A stretch of 64,000 bases of DNA. Origin: Streptomyces sp. V2I9. GTDB taxonomy: Bacteria > Actinomycetota > Actinomycetes > Streptomycetales > Streptomycetaceae. Location: positions 6,090,626-6,154,625 of the forward strand of contig NZ_JAUSZJ010000002.1 of assembly GCF_030817475.1 (NCBI RefSeq), in the 5' to 3' direction. Within the stretch, counting starts at the first letter, position 1. Each line of letters starts with the position of its first letter. The notes under the pieces are model-generated. The model had not been told where the DNA came from and searched no databases. It worked only from the letters and a program-made list of their open reading frames with translations. The position numbers were made by a program, and so were the translations under genes. This document shows, piece by piece, positions 25,620 through 34,168 of this stretch.

Positions 25620-26869
25620 AACTGAGAGTGCTCACGGCCGTGGTCGCGGCCCTCGCCGTCACCCTCGTCGGATGCAGCGGCAAGGCGACCGACGGCAAGA
25701 CCGACGGGGAGGGCGAGGGCGGGATCAAGACCGGCCCCGGAGTCTCCTCCTCCACGATCTCCCTCGGCGTGCTGACCGATATGACCGGGGTCTACGCCTC
25801 GCTGGGCAAGAGCGTCACCCAGGCGCAGCAGCTGTGGGTGAAGCAGACCAACGACGAGGGCGGCATCTGCGACCGGAAGATCGAACTGACGGTCCGCGAC
25901 CACGGCTACGACCCGCAGAAGGCGATCGCCGCGTACACCGAACTGGCCCCGGACGTCGTGGGGTTCGCCCAGTTCATCGGCTCCCCGTTCGTCGCCGCCG
26001 TCGAGCAGCGCATCGACGGCCAGGACAAGGGCGTCGTGCTGCCCCAGGCCTGGTCCGCCAGCCTGCTCGGCTCCCCGTACATCCGGGTCATCGGCGCCAC
26101 CTACGACGTCGAGACGATCAATCTGATCGACTACCTCCTCGCGGAGAAGCGGATCGTGAAGGGCGACAAGATCGGGCATGTGTACTTCGAGGGCGACTAC
26201 GGCGAGAACGCCCTCGTCGGCTCGAAGCACGCGGCGAAGGAGGCCGGGCTCACCGTCGTCGAGCAGAAGATCAAGCCGACCGACAACGACATGACGGCCC
26301 AGGTCGCCGCCCTCAAGCAGGCCGGGGTCAAGGCCGTCGTCGTCAGCGCCGGACCGCGCCAGGCGGCCTCCCTCGTCGGCGTCGCCGCGGCCACCGGCTT
26401 CGACGTCCCCGTCGTCGGCAACAACTCGGCCTTCGCCCCCCAGCTGCTGAAGACCCAGGCGGGCCCCGCCCTGCTCAAGAACTACTACGTGGCCTCCTCC
26501 ACCCTGCCCATCGGGGACCCCGGCGACGGCCCCGCCAAGCTCGCCAAGGAGTACGCCGCCCAGTACCCGAAGGACGTGCTCGACAACGGTGTGGTCGCCG
26601 GCTACACGGCCGCCTCCCTGTTCGGCGAAGCGCTGTCGAAGGCGTGCGACGACAAGGACCTCACCCGCGAGGGCATCGACAAGGCGCTCCTCACGATCAA
26701 GGGGTACGGGACCGAGTTCGGGGTGACGCACGACTTCTCGGACCCGAAGGCGCCGTCCACGCGGGAGAGCGTCATCATGAAGCCGGACGCCGCAGCCGCC
26801 GGCGGGCTGAAGGTGGTCCGCCCGGCCGAGGTCGCCGCCGTCGCCGAATCCTTCACCCCCGGCTCCTGA
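25616..26869 (+). CDS. ABC transporter substrate-binding lipoprotein (LivK-like, Peripla_BP_6)
   Basis: A 417-residue exported lipoprotein. Signal peptide MKLRVLTAVVAALAVTLVGC with the lipobox Cys at residue 20. A Gly/Asp/Lys linker follows, then the type I periplasmic-binding fold (ISLGVLTDMTGVYASLGKSV, QFIGSPFVAAVEQRI, VGNNSAFAPQL). Anchored outside the membrane, it delivers solute to livH/livM. It is the last gene of the operon, followed by a strong 17-bp hairpin. Homologues bind branched-chain amino acids, amides, urea or aromatic acids, so the ligand remains open. The convergent kinase at 26938 carries a related fold as its sensor. Confidence 0.92.
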   Translation: MKLRVLTAVVAALAVTLVGCSGKATDGKTDGEGEGGIKTGPGVSSSTISLGVLTDMTGVYASLGKSVTQAQQLWVKQTNDEGGICDRKIELTVRDHGYDPQKAIAAYTELAPDVVGFAQFIGSPFVAAVEQRIDGQDKGVVLPQAWSASLLGSPYIRVIGATYDVETINLIDYLLAEKRIVKGDKIGHVYFEGDYGENALVGSKHAAKEAGLTVVEQKIKPTDNDMTAQVAALKQAGVKAVVVSAGPRQAASLVGVAAATGFDVPVVGNNSAFAPQLLKTQAGPALLKNYYVASSTLPIGDPGDGPAKLAKEYAAQYPKDVLDNGVVAGYTAASLFGEALSKACDDKDLTREGIDKALLTIKGYGTEFGVTHDFSDPKAPSTRESVIMKPDAAAAGGLKVVRPAEVAAVAESFTPGS

Positions 26870-26894
26870 GTCCCACGGCCGGAAGCGGGCCCGG

Positions 26895-26934
26895 CGGGGA
26901 GGCGTACGGACGGCCCGGTCCGTACGCCTCCCCG
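26895..26934. terminator. strong bidirectional hairpin terminator
   Basis: A 17-base perfect stem (left arm 26895-26911, right arm 26918-26934; CGGGGAGGCGTACGGAC and complement) with a 6-base loop. It lies in the gap between the convergent ABC operon and the kinase gene. Confidence 0.88.
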
Positions 26935-26937
26935 CGT

Positions 26938-29088
26938 TCAGACCTCCCGGCCGTCCATCCCGACGTACCGGAACCGCCCCCGCTCCACGCGGTAGAGGAA
27001 CACCCCGGTCCCGGTGTACATCCCGTTGGCGGACTCGAAGGCGTAGCTCTTGGACACCCCCTTGTACGAGGTCGTCCGCAGCGCCGGCAGCAGGTCCTGA
27101 CGGGTCGGCTTCTCCCGGCCCAGCCGCTCGGCGCAGGCGGCGATCAGCCCGACCGCGTCGTACGCCTCGGCGGCGAACAACGGCGGCGCGCCGTCGTAGC
27201 GCTCGCGGTAGGCGGCGGCGAAGGCGTGCACCGAGGGGACCGAGCCGGGGTCGGCGGCCGTCGAGACGAGCAGCCACCCCGCCGCGTCCGCGCCCGCCTC
27301 CGCGAGGAACCGCGGATCGTGCGCGGCCTGGGTGGCGATCCTCGGCCCGAGGAAGCCGGCCCTGTTCAGGGCCTTGGCGAACCGCCCGGCGTCCCGCCAC
27401 CCGCCGCCGTACACCACCGCCCCCGGCCGCTTCGCGGCGATCCGCCCGGCCTCCGCGTCCAGGTCGCGGAGGCCCTCCCGTACGGTCTCCGCGAACACCG
27501 TGCGGCCGTTGCCGCGCAGCCCCGCGTCGAGGAAGCGGGTGGTCTGCCGACCGTACTCGGTACCGTCGTCCACCAGCGCGACCTTGTCGATCTCGTACGC
27601 CCCGAGGTACTCGGCCACCGGCAGCATCTGCATGTCGTTGCGCGGCCGGGCGCACAGGAAGATCCGGTTCAGGTGCCGGATGTCCCCGTCGACCACGCTC
27701 AGCAGCGGCAGGGCCTCCTCGTCGTAGGCGACCAGCGCCTCGCGGGCCGCGTCGGTGCCGGTCGCGCCGATGGCCGCCACCAGCAGCGGGTCCTCGGCGA
27801 ACCGGCGGACCGCCGCCGTCGCCCGCTCCTCCTCGCCCCCGTCGTCGACCGTCGTCAGGCGCAGCGTGAACGGGGCGTCCCGCCGCGCGTTGTGCTCCGC
27901 CACGGCGAGCCGCGCCGCCCGGTCCTGGCCCCTGCCGACCGCCGCCGAAGGTCCGCTCAGATCGGCCTGGAGCCCGAGGTGCAGCTCGGGGCGGGCCGCC
28001 TTCCCGTCCCCGCGTTCCCCGTCGCCGCCGGACGAGGCCAGCCAGGCCGCGGTCCCTCCGGTCGCCGCGAGGGCCGCGCCTCCGGTGACGTACGCGAGGA
28101 AGCGGCGGCGGCCGACCGGAGCCGGGACGGACGTGGTGCTCGCGGCACCGGTCCCGGTGCGGGTGTCCGGGGCGTCGCCGGACCGGGCGTCGAGGCTGGT
28201 CGCGTCGATGTCGGGCAGAGCGAGCATCCGCGCCGAACGCTCGGCGATCAGGTGCGTGACCGGGGCGGGCAGCCAGCCGCCACCCGCGAGGTCCTCGGTG
28301 AGCGCGGCCCGGACCTCGGCCGCCGACGGACGGCCCTCGGGGTCCTTGGCCAGGCACGCCCCGACGACCGGGAGGAGACCGGGCGGCAGCGCGCTCACGT
28401 CCGCCGCGTCGTGCACGGTGCGGAACAGCATCGCCTCCACCGGCCCGGTGCCGAACGGCCGCCCGCCGGTCGCCGCGTACACCAGGACGCAGCCCAGCGA
28501 GAAGACGTCGCTCGCCGGGCCGATCCGCCTCCCCTGCGCCTGCTCGGGGGAGAGGAATCCGGGGGAGCCGACGATCACGTCCGTCGCGGTGAGGACGGTG
28601 TCGTCCAGCGCCCGCGCGATCCCGAAGTCGATCAGCCGGGGCCCGTCCAGGCCCAGCAGGACGTTGCCCGGCTTCACGTCCCGGTGCACCAGCCCCGCCG
28701 CGTGGACGGCTTCCAGCGCCTCCGCGAGCATCGAGCCGAGCGCCCGCACCCCGCGTTCCGGCAGCGGGCCCCCTCCGGACACCGCCTCGCTCAGGGCGGG
28801 CCCCGGCACGAACTCGGTGGCCAGCCACGGGGCCGGGGCTTCGGTGTCGGCGTCCACCACCGGCACCGCCCACCGGTTGCGGACCTGCCGGGCGATGGCC
28901 ACCTCCCGCCGGCACCGGGCCCGGAAAGCGGTGTCGTCGGCGTATTCCGCCCGGATCAGCTTGATCGCCACCAGCGCGCCGCCGGGCGAACGGCCCAGCA
29001 GCACCACGCCCATGCCCCCGGCGCCGAGACGGCCGAGGACACGGTACCCGGCGATCCGTGCCGGGTCGGTGGGACGGAGCGGTTCCAT
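26938..29088 (-). CDS. receptor Ser/Thr protein kinase with periplasmic-binding-protein sensor
   Basis: A 716-residue Hanks-type kinase. The glycine loop LGRLGAGGMGVV lies near residues 18-29, the Lys in VAIKLIRAEY near 43, the catalytic loop HRDVKPGNVLL near 137, and the metal loop DFGIA. A disordered linker leads to one transmembrane helix (RRRFLAYVTGGAALAATGGT, about residues 330-355). The exterior half (about 370-716) is a Peripla_BP_6/LivJ-type ligand-binding fold (LHLGLQADLSGPSAAVGRGQ, DDGTEYGRQTTRFLD). It should phosphorylate cytoplasmic proteins in response to an extracellular small molecule. It is the second gene of a two-gene operon behind a lipoprotein gene, and converges on an ABC operon whose binding protein has the same fold. 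Confidence 0.93.
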   Translation of the reverse strand: MEPLRPTDPARIAGYRVLGRLGAGGMGVVLLGRSPGGALVAIKLIRAEYADDTAFRARCRREVAIARQVRNRWAVPVVDADTEAPAPWLATEFVPGPALSEAVSGGGPLPERGVRALGSMLAEALEAVHAAGLVHRDVKPGNVLLGLDGPRLIDFGIARALDDTVLTATDVIVGSPGFLSPEQAQGRRIGPASDVFSLGCVLVYAATGGRPFGTGPVEAMLFRTVHDAADVSALPPGLLPVVGACLAKDPEGRPSAAEVRAALTEDLAGGGWLPAPVTHLIAERSARMLALPDIDATSLDARSGDAPDTRTGTGAASTTSVPAPVGRRRFLAYVTGGAALAATGGTAAWLASSGGDGERGDGKAARPELHLGLQADLSGPSAAVGRGQDRAARLAVAEHNARRDAPFTLRLTTVDDGGEEERATAAVRRFAEDPLLVAAIGATGTDAAREALVAYDEEALPLLSVVDGDIRHLNRIFLCARPRNDMQMLPVAEYLGAYEIDKVALVDDGTEYGRQTTRFLDAGLRGNGRTVFAETVREGLRDLDAEAGRIAAKRPGAVVYGGGWRDAGRFAKALNRAGFLGPRIATQAAHDPRFLAEAGADAAGWLLVSTAADPGSVPSVHAFAAAYRERYDGAPPLFAAEAYDAVGLIAACAERLGREKPTRQDLLPALRTTSYKGVSKSYAFESANGMYTGTGVFLYRVERGRFRYVGMDGREV

Positions 29089-29120
29089 CAGGGGTCAGTG
29101 CCTCTCGTTCCGGTCCGCGG

Positions 29121-29969
29121 TCACTTCAGCTCCAGTTCGACGCGGTAGAGCACCTTGGCGCCGCCCTCGGCGGCGATCCGCAGCAGGTCGCTGTTTTGGT
29201 AGCCCTTCGCGCCCTTGACCGACACGGCCGTCGTCACCGGGCCGATCCGGGACTTCGACCACACGTAGTCCTGGACGCCGCCCGACCCGGGTCCGGTGTA
29301 CTTCCCCGCCTCGAACAGGGAGGCGTCCGCGTTGCGCACGTCCTTCTGGTCGAACCGCAGTGACATCAGCCCGCTGAGGCGCTGCCCGCCGCCCAGCTCC
29401 TGCCGCGGGCAGCGGAAGCTCTCCTGGACGGTGTCCTCGATCTCCCGCTCGGCCCCCGCCTCGGTCCGGTGCACGGTCACGGTCACCGCCCCCTGCACCC
29501 GGCCCTTGCCGCCGCGGGCCGGGAGGTCGAGCCGCCGCGTGAAGCTGTCCAGGATTCCCGAGGGCAGCGCGGAGCGGGTCCAGACGCACGATTCCGGGAG
29601 CACGGGCCAGCTGCCGCCGCTCTCGTACGGGGTGTGCCGCACCATGCCCGCCGCCCAGTCGTTCTCCCCGAGCGCGGCATTACGGGTCAGCTTCCGCGCG
29701 CGGGCCGCGTCTTTCGGGACCCGTGCCGGGTCCGGCGTGAACTCGTAGGCGCTGGGCAGCGCTCCCGGCAGCGTGGACCGCTGCGGATCGGGCTTCCCCG
29801 TCCCCCCGGTCTTCTTCCCGCCGGTCTCCGTGCCGCCCCGCTTCGCCGATCCGCTCGGCTTCGGGCCGGGCCCGCCCCCGCCCTTCGCCGCCGGCCCGCC
29901 GCAGCCGGCCAGCAGCGCCCCCGCCGCCGCGACCGCCACCACACGTGGCCCCACCAGCATCAGCTTCAT
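29121..29969 (-). CDS. predicted lipoprotein of unknown function
   Basis: About 282 residues. A signal peptide with lipobox LLAGC ends near residue 22, followed by a long Gly/Lys/Pro-rich disordered stretch (about 25-65). The mature domain has several Cys (ESCVWTRS, SFRCPRQE), which may form a disulphide, and a mixed alpha/beta pattern ending KVLYRVELELK. I do not recognise the family. ATG 29972 is one codon upstream and equally possible. It is 32 bases upstream of the receptor kinase on the same strand, so it may act with it as an external partner. Confidence 0.75.
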   Translation of the reverse strand: MKLMLVGPRVVAVAAAGALLAGCGGPAAKGGGGPGPKPSGSAKRGGTETGGKKTGGTGKPDPQRSTLPGALPSAYEFTPDPARVPKDAARARKLTRNAALGENDWAAGMVRHTPYESGGSWPVLPESCVWTRSALPSGILDSFTRRLDLPARGGKGRVQGAVTVTVHRTEAGAEREIEDTVQESFRCPRQELGGGQRLSGLMSLRFDQKDVRNADASLFEAGKYTGPGSGGVQDYVWSKSRIGPVTTAVSVKGAKGYQNSDLLRIAAEGGAKVLYRVELELK

Positions 29970-29972
29970 CAT

Positions 29973-30454
29973 CGGACCCCCTGGTCCCGCAAACCCGCAC
30001 CCCGGCCGTCGTGGTCCGGGCGTCGGTGCGAGGCGATTCTAGAAGCGCATCGCGCCACGGTGACGGGATTCCGATACTCATCCCGGACGCGGAACGGCTC
30101 AGTCGGCAACGGGACTTCACCTCTGGCGGCCCGGTGCGCGGGGTGGTAGGAGCCGGAGCCGAAGGGGCACGGGTGTGGCCGGAACTCGACTACGCGGTAC
30201 GGGCGAGTAGCCGGTTCCGGAGCGGCGGCGGCGGGGCTCCGCCACCGCGCGGCCGCACCGGAGGGCTCTCATGATCGGCGGAAAATTGGTCTGGACCACC
30301 TGGAGCGGCAGTGGTTAGCTCGTTCCGGACTCCGCGCCTTCGGGACCGGGTCCGCCCGCCTTTCGCCCACGTACGGCCGGAGCCTGCCCGGACAGCGCCG
30401 CGTTCCGCCCGTCCACCGCCGAGTTCTGTTGCGTTCTGCTGAGGGGATCCTTCC
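29973..30454. other. intergenic region with DasR-like site
   Basis: About 480 bases without a convincing gene. The notable element is ATTGGTCTGGACCACC at 30285-30300, matching 13 of 16 positions of the DasR-responsive element ACTGGTCTAGACCACT. The methyltransferase gene begins 155 bases downstream. The left part holds the promoter of the divergent lipoprotein/kinase operon; nothing distinctive is visible there. Confidence 0.5.
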
Positions 30455-31603
30455 GTGATCGACATCGTGGCGGTACTCAGGGCCGAGGACGCGGCCCTGG
30501 ACTTCCTTTCCGTGCTCGGCGGGGAGGAGCACGAGATCCACGTCCTGTGCGGCGACACCGGCGAGCGGCTGGTGCTCCCCGCCGGCCGGCCGCTCGCCGA
30601 CCGTCTCGACGCCCTGGCCCCGCTGGTCCGCCCGGTCGACGAGCACGCCGCGTCGCCGGGCCCCGAGGCCCTGGCAGCGCTCGTCGCGGCATCGGACGGG
30701 GGAGGGGCCGCCCGCCTCTGGACCCACTCGCCCGCCGACACCCGGCGCAGCCGCGGCCGTCTCGGCCGGGACACCGCCGACGCCGCCGGGGGCCGCCCCG
30801 TCCTGCACGCCGTCGGCCACTCCCCGTACCTCCAGTTCATCAGCGACCTGGACCGGCCCCTGGACCGGGCCGGTGTCGCCGCCAAACTCGCCTTCGTCAA
30901 CCGGCACTGCGGTCACCTGCTGCGCACCGCCTCGGAGGAGCACGTCGTCCGGACCGGACGGGTCCACGCCACCGAACGCTTCTTCGCGGCCGGACCCGGG
31001 GAACGCGAGCGGCTGTTCGCACTCCTGGCCAGTCTCGACGAGGACGCCGCCTCGGTGGACGACCCCTGGGAGTTCGCCACCTCCGCGTACGAGGCGGAGC
31101 GGCTGGACACCACCGTCGCCTGGATCGCCGGGCACTGCCCGCCCGGCAGCGGGCCCCTCGTCGAGGTCGGCGCCTGCGAAGGGGCCCTCACCACCCGGCT
31201 CCTGGACAAGGGGTTCACCGTCCACGCGACCGAACCCAACGCGGCCTTCCGCCACCGGCTCGCCGCCCGCGCCGGGGAGGCGGCACACATCCACCCGGAG
31301 TCGCTGGAGGAGCTGGCCGCCCGCCCCGGCCTTCCGGGCGCGGCCTACCTCCTGATCGAGATGCTCTACTACGGCCAGGATCTCGACCTGCTCGACCGGC
31401 TCCCCGCCGACCTGGTCTTCGTCGCCCTGGAACCGGAGGCGCTCGCCGCCGGACTGACCCCCTGGCTGGAGCGCACCCCGCACTGGGAGAAGACCGACGA
31501 GACGCCGCTCGTCGCCCCCGCGCTGGAAGCCGTCTGCGGCGGCCGCGCCTATCTGAGCAAGCGCGGCTCCATCGGCGTCCTGCTGCGGCGCATCGGCGCC
31601 TGA
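30455..31603 (+). CDS. class I SAM-dependent methyltransferase (NodS-like)
   Basis: A 382-residue protein. The C-terminal half is a Rossmann-type methyltransferase with the SAM motif LVEVGACEGALTTRLLDKG near residue 232 and the acidic strand-2 residue in VHATEPNA. The region after residue 190 (DDPWEFATSAYEAERLDTTV) resembles NodS-type N-methyltransferases that act on deacetylated amino sugars. The first 190 residues form a separate domain of unknown function. The GTG start has GAGGGG 8 bases upstream. It heads a three-gene unit with a papain-like protein and a PIG-L deacetylase. I infer N-methylation of a deacetylated amino-sugar product. Confidence 0.82.
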   Translation: MIDIVAVLRAEDAALDFLSVLGGEEHEIHVLCGDTGERLVLPAGRPLADRLDALAPLVRPVDEHAASPGPEALAALVAASDGGGAARLWTHSPADTRRSRGRLGRDTADAAGGRPVLHAVGHSPYLQFISDLDRPLDRAGVAAKLAFVNRHCGHLLRTASEEHVVRTGRVHATERFFAAGPGERERLFALLASLDEDAASVDDPWEFATSAYEAERLDTTVAWIAGHCPPGSGPLVEVGACEGALTTRLLDKGFTVHATEPNAAFRHRLAARAGEAAHIHPESLEELAARPGLPGAAYLLIEMLYYGQDLDLLDRLPADLVFVALEPEALAAGLTPWLERTPHWEKTDETPLVAPALEAVCGGRAYLSKRGSIGVLLRRIGA

Positions 31604-31614
31604 CCGGGTACGCG

Positions 31615-32247
31615 ATGTACGACGTCTGCGTCGGCCTCGGCTACCACTGCGAGTCGACCTACCAGCTCCGCCGCGTCACCGGCGTCGAACGGGCCCACTT
31701 CTTCGACTGGCTCGACCTCGACCTCGTCGCCGTACGGGAGACCGTCGCGGCCGACTTCGCCAATGTCCTCCGCCCCGGCCTGTGCGAGCCGTTCAGCGAT
31801 GGCGCCTGCGTACGGGACCGGGGCTCGAACATCCGCTTCTTCCACGACTTCCGAGCCCCGGAGGGCGCCCCCCTGACCTCCGCGATCATCGCGGAGCAGT
31901 TCGACGCGGTCCGGTCCAAGTTCGATCACCTCGCCGCCCGCTGGCGCGCCCTGACCGCCTCCCGCTCCCGCGTCCTCTACGTCCACCAGGACGCGTTCGA
32001 CGAGAGCGGCGCCCCGGACCTGGCCGCCCTGCACTCCCTGCTGCGCACCCGCTACCCGGCCCACGACTTCGACCTGCTGTGGCTGCGCCGTACGCCCCCG
32101 ACGGACGCGGAGGCCCTCCCGCCGGGCGTCCTGTGGGGCACGGTCCCCCTCGATCCGGGCCGCTGGGAGGGTGACGACGCCGCCTGGGACGCCGCCCTGG
32201 CCCCGTTGGACATCCCCCGAGCCCCCGGAGCCGACCGCCGTGCCTGA
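31615..32247 (+). CDS. DUF1796-like putative papain-fold cysteine peptidase
   Basis: A 210-residue protein. The N-terminal YDVCVGLGYHCESTYQLRRV followed by ARHFFDWL-type sequence (here RAHFFDWLDLD) matches DUF1796 proteins, predicted papain-like cysteine peptidases; the Cys in GYHCES would be the nucleophile. The rest is alpha/beta with VLYVHQDAFDE. These proteins often occur with glycosyltransferases and methyltransferases in surface-polysaccharide or glycopeptide clusters. It starts 11 bases after the methyltransferase stop. Whether it is proteolytic or a transferase is unknown. Confidence 0.75.
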   Translation: MYDVCVGLGYHCESTYQLRRVTGVERAHFFDWLDLDLVAVRETVAADFANVLRPGLCEPFSDGACVRDRGSNIRFFHDFRAPEGAPLTSAIIAEQFDAVRSKFDHLAARWRALTASRSRVLYVHQDAFDESGAPDLAALHSLLRTRYPAHDFDLLWLRRTPPTDAEALPPGVLWGTVPLDPGRWEGDDAAWDAALAPLDIPRAPGADRRA

Positions 32248-32371
32248 CCGCCGTCCCTGAGCGCCGTCCCCCGCTCCCGGCCCTCCGCCCCTGACACCGT
32301 CTCCCGGCCGACCGCCGCGCCGCCCACCCGAAGCCCCGCCCACCCGCTGCCCGCACCCCTCCGGAGGACCC

Positions 32372-33124
32372 GTGCCCGCCGCCGTACCCCCGCCCTGGCG
32401 CACCGTCGTCGTCTCGCCGCACTTCGACGACGCCGCGCTCTCCCTCGCCGGGCTGCTGCCCACCCTGCCCGGCCCGCTCGCCGTGGTCACCGTCCACGGC
32501 GGCCCGCCCGCCGCCGGTCTGCCGGTCTCCGGGTGGGACGCCCTCTGCGGCTTCAGCTCGGCCCGCGAGGCGTACGAGGTCCGCCGGTCCGAGGACGCCC
32601 GCTCCTGCGCGCTCCTGGGGGCCGAGCAGGTCCTCATCGACCACCCCGACGGCCCGTACGTCCGCGCGGGCGACGAACCGGCCGGCCTGGACCCGCTGCT
32701 GCGCTCGCTGGCCCCCGGCACCCGGATCCTCGTACCGCTCGCCACCAACCAGCCGGACCACGAGGCCGTACGGCTGCGCGCCCAGCGGGTCCTCGCCGAG
32801 GCCGGGGCGCCCGAGCCCTGGGTCTACGCCGATCTGCCCTACACCGGGCACCTGCCGGAATGGGGAGCCTCCGACGCGAGCGCCGCACTGGCCGCGAGCG
32901 AGAAGTGGGGGACCGCCTACCAGCGGCTGACCCGCACCCACCGGCTCACCGTCCGCCACGAGCTGACGCTCACCGACGAGCAGTGGGCGGCCAAGCGCGA
33001 GGCCGTCCTGTGCCACGCCTCCCAGCTATCCGGCCTCGCCCCGGCCCACGGCGCCTTCCTGGACCGGAACGGGCCGCTGCGCACCGAGCTGATCTGGAGC
33101 GCCGAGCCTCGCGGCGCCGCCTGA
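32372..33124 (+). CDS. PIG-L family deacetylase
   Basis: A 250-residue PIG-L (LmbE) protein. The zinc motif SPHFDDAALS near residue 15 gives the H-x-D-D metal/catalytic residues. The distal metal His lies in NQPDHEAVRL. PIG-L enzymes remove acetyl from N-acetylglucosaminyl groups of small glycosides (as in mycothiol or teicoplanin-type biosynthesis). The GTG start has GGAGG close upstream. It is the third gene of the methyltransferase/papain-like unit, after a gap of 124 bases with no other feature. A large hairpin follows. The natural order would be deacetylation, then N-methylation; the substrate is unknown. Confidence 0.88.
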   Translation: MPAAVPPPWRTVVVSPHFDDAALSLAGLLPTLPGPLAVVTVHGGPPAAGLPVSGWDALCGFSSAREAYEVRRSEDARSCALLGAEQVLIDHPDGPYVRAGDEPAGLDPLLRSLAPGTRILVPLATNQPDHEAVRLRAQRVLAEAGAPEPWVYADLPYTGHLPEWGASDASAALAASEKWGTAYQRLTRTHRLTVRHELTLTDEQWAAKREAVLCHASQLSGLAPAHGAFLDRNGPLRTELIWSAEPRGAA

Positions 33125-33237
33125 GCCCGGCGCCGGGAGACGGGATACGGGAAAGGCCCGAGGCACAGGCCCCGGCGAAGGGACGAGCGCCGGGAGACCC
33201 ACGAGGGCCGAGGGTGAAGGAGCGCGCGGGAAACGCA

Positions 33238-33273
33238 CGAGGGCCCGGATGCCGGGGAGCATCCGGGCCCTCG
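33238..33273. terminator. strong bidirectional hairpin terminator
   Basis: A 15-base perfect stem (left arm 33238-33252 CGAGGGCCCGGATGC, right arm 33259-33273) with a 6-base loop, between the convergent PIG-L gene and pssA. Confidence 0.88.
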
Positions 33274-33304
33274 AGGACCTGCCGTACGGAGGGTGACCGC
33301 CGCG

Positions 33305-34168
33305 CTACGGGAGCTGAGCCGCCCGCGCCTCGCGCCGATTGTCACGGAACGTGTTCACCCGTCGCGCCGTGGCGAACAGCGGGATCACCGCGCCGAGCAC
33401 CACCTGGAGCGCGCAGCCCGTCTGGAGCAGCAGCTGACCGCCCGGCGCGTCGAACGCCCACGCGGCGAGCAGCCCCATCGCGCCGACGATCCAGCTGAGC
33501 ATCGCCACCGCGAGGATGCCCCGCGGCTTGGGGTACTCCACCCGGCTCACCATCAGCCACGCCACACCGACGATCGCCAGCAGGGTCGGGACGAACGGCA
33601 GCTCCAGGAGCACGATCGAGACGACCGTCAGCGCTCCGAACGGGCTCGGCATGCCCTGGAACATGCCGTCCTTCAAGGTCACGCAGGAGAATCTGGCCAG
33701 TCTGAGCACCACCGCCAGCAACACCACGATCGCCGCCAGTGCCGACACCCGCTGATGGGCGTCGTCGGCGACCATGCCGTACACGAGCACGAAGTAGGCC
33801 GGCGCGAGACCGAAGCTGATCAGGTCCGAGAGGTTGTCCAGCTCGGCGCCCATCGGCGAGGAGCGCAGCTTGCGCGCCACGAGTCCGTCGAACAGATCGA
33901 AGATCGCGGCCATGAGCATGAGGATCACCGCGGTGGCGGCCGAGTGCCGGGCCATGCCCGTCTCGTCGCTGCCCGTGAGGTGCGGGATCAGAATGCCCGT
34001 GGTGGTGAAGTACACCGCCATGAACCCGCACGTCGCGTTACCGAGCGTGAGCGTGTCCGCTATCGACAGCCGCATCGACAGCGGCATGTCCTCCGCGCCC
34101 TCGGTGTCGTTCTCCTCGTCCGCCTCCGGCACCCAGCCGGCCTTGGTATCAGGATCAATCACGGTCAA
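33305..34168 (-). CDS. pssA: CDP-diacylglycerol-serine O-phosphatidyltransferase
   Basis: A 287-residue integral membrane CDP-alcohol phosphatidyltransferase. The full family motif D-x2-D-G-x2-A-R-x8-G-x3-D-x3-D is present: DLFDGLVARKLRSSPMGAEL followed by DNLSD, near residue 92. About seven hydrophobic helices follow. A charged N-terminus (ADEENDTEGAED) precedes the membrane region. It makes phosphatidylserine, which Psd decarboxylates to phosphatidylethanolamine. The start overlaps the psd end by 14 bases, so the two are translationally coupled. The operon ends at the hairpin at 33238-33273. Confidence 0.94.
   Translation of the reverse strand: MTVIDPDTKAGWVPEADEENDTEGAEDMPLSMRLSIADTLTLGNATCGFMAVYFTTTGILIPHLTGSDETGMARHSAATAVILMLMAAIFDLFDGLVARKLRSSPMGAELDNLSDLISFGLAPAYFVLVYGMVADDAHQRVSALAAIVVLLAVVLRLARFSCVTLKDGMFQGMPSPFGALTVVSIVLLELPFVPTLLAIVGVAWLMVSRVEYPKPRGILAVAMLSWIVGAMGLLAAWAFDAPGGQLLLQTGCALQVVLGAVIPLFATARRVNTFRDNRREARAAQLP

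Noticed and set aside
25414..29148. A very long open frame on the + strand running across the binding-protein gene and the kinase region
   Set aside because: Its translation is Arg/Pro/Gly-rich with no domain, while the correct frames on each strand carry clear lipobox, binding-protein and kinase motifs. Long antisense open frames are expected at this GC content.
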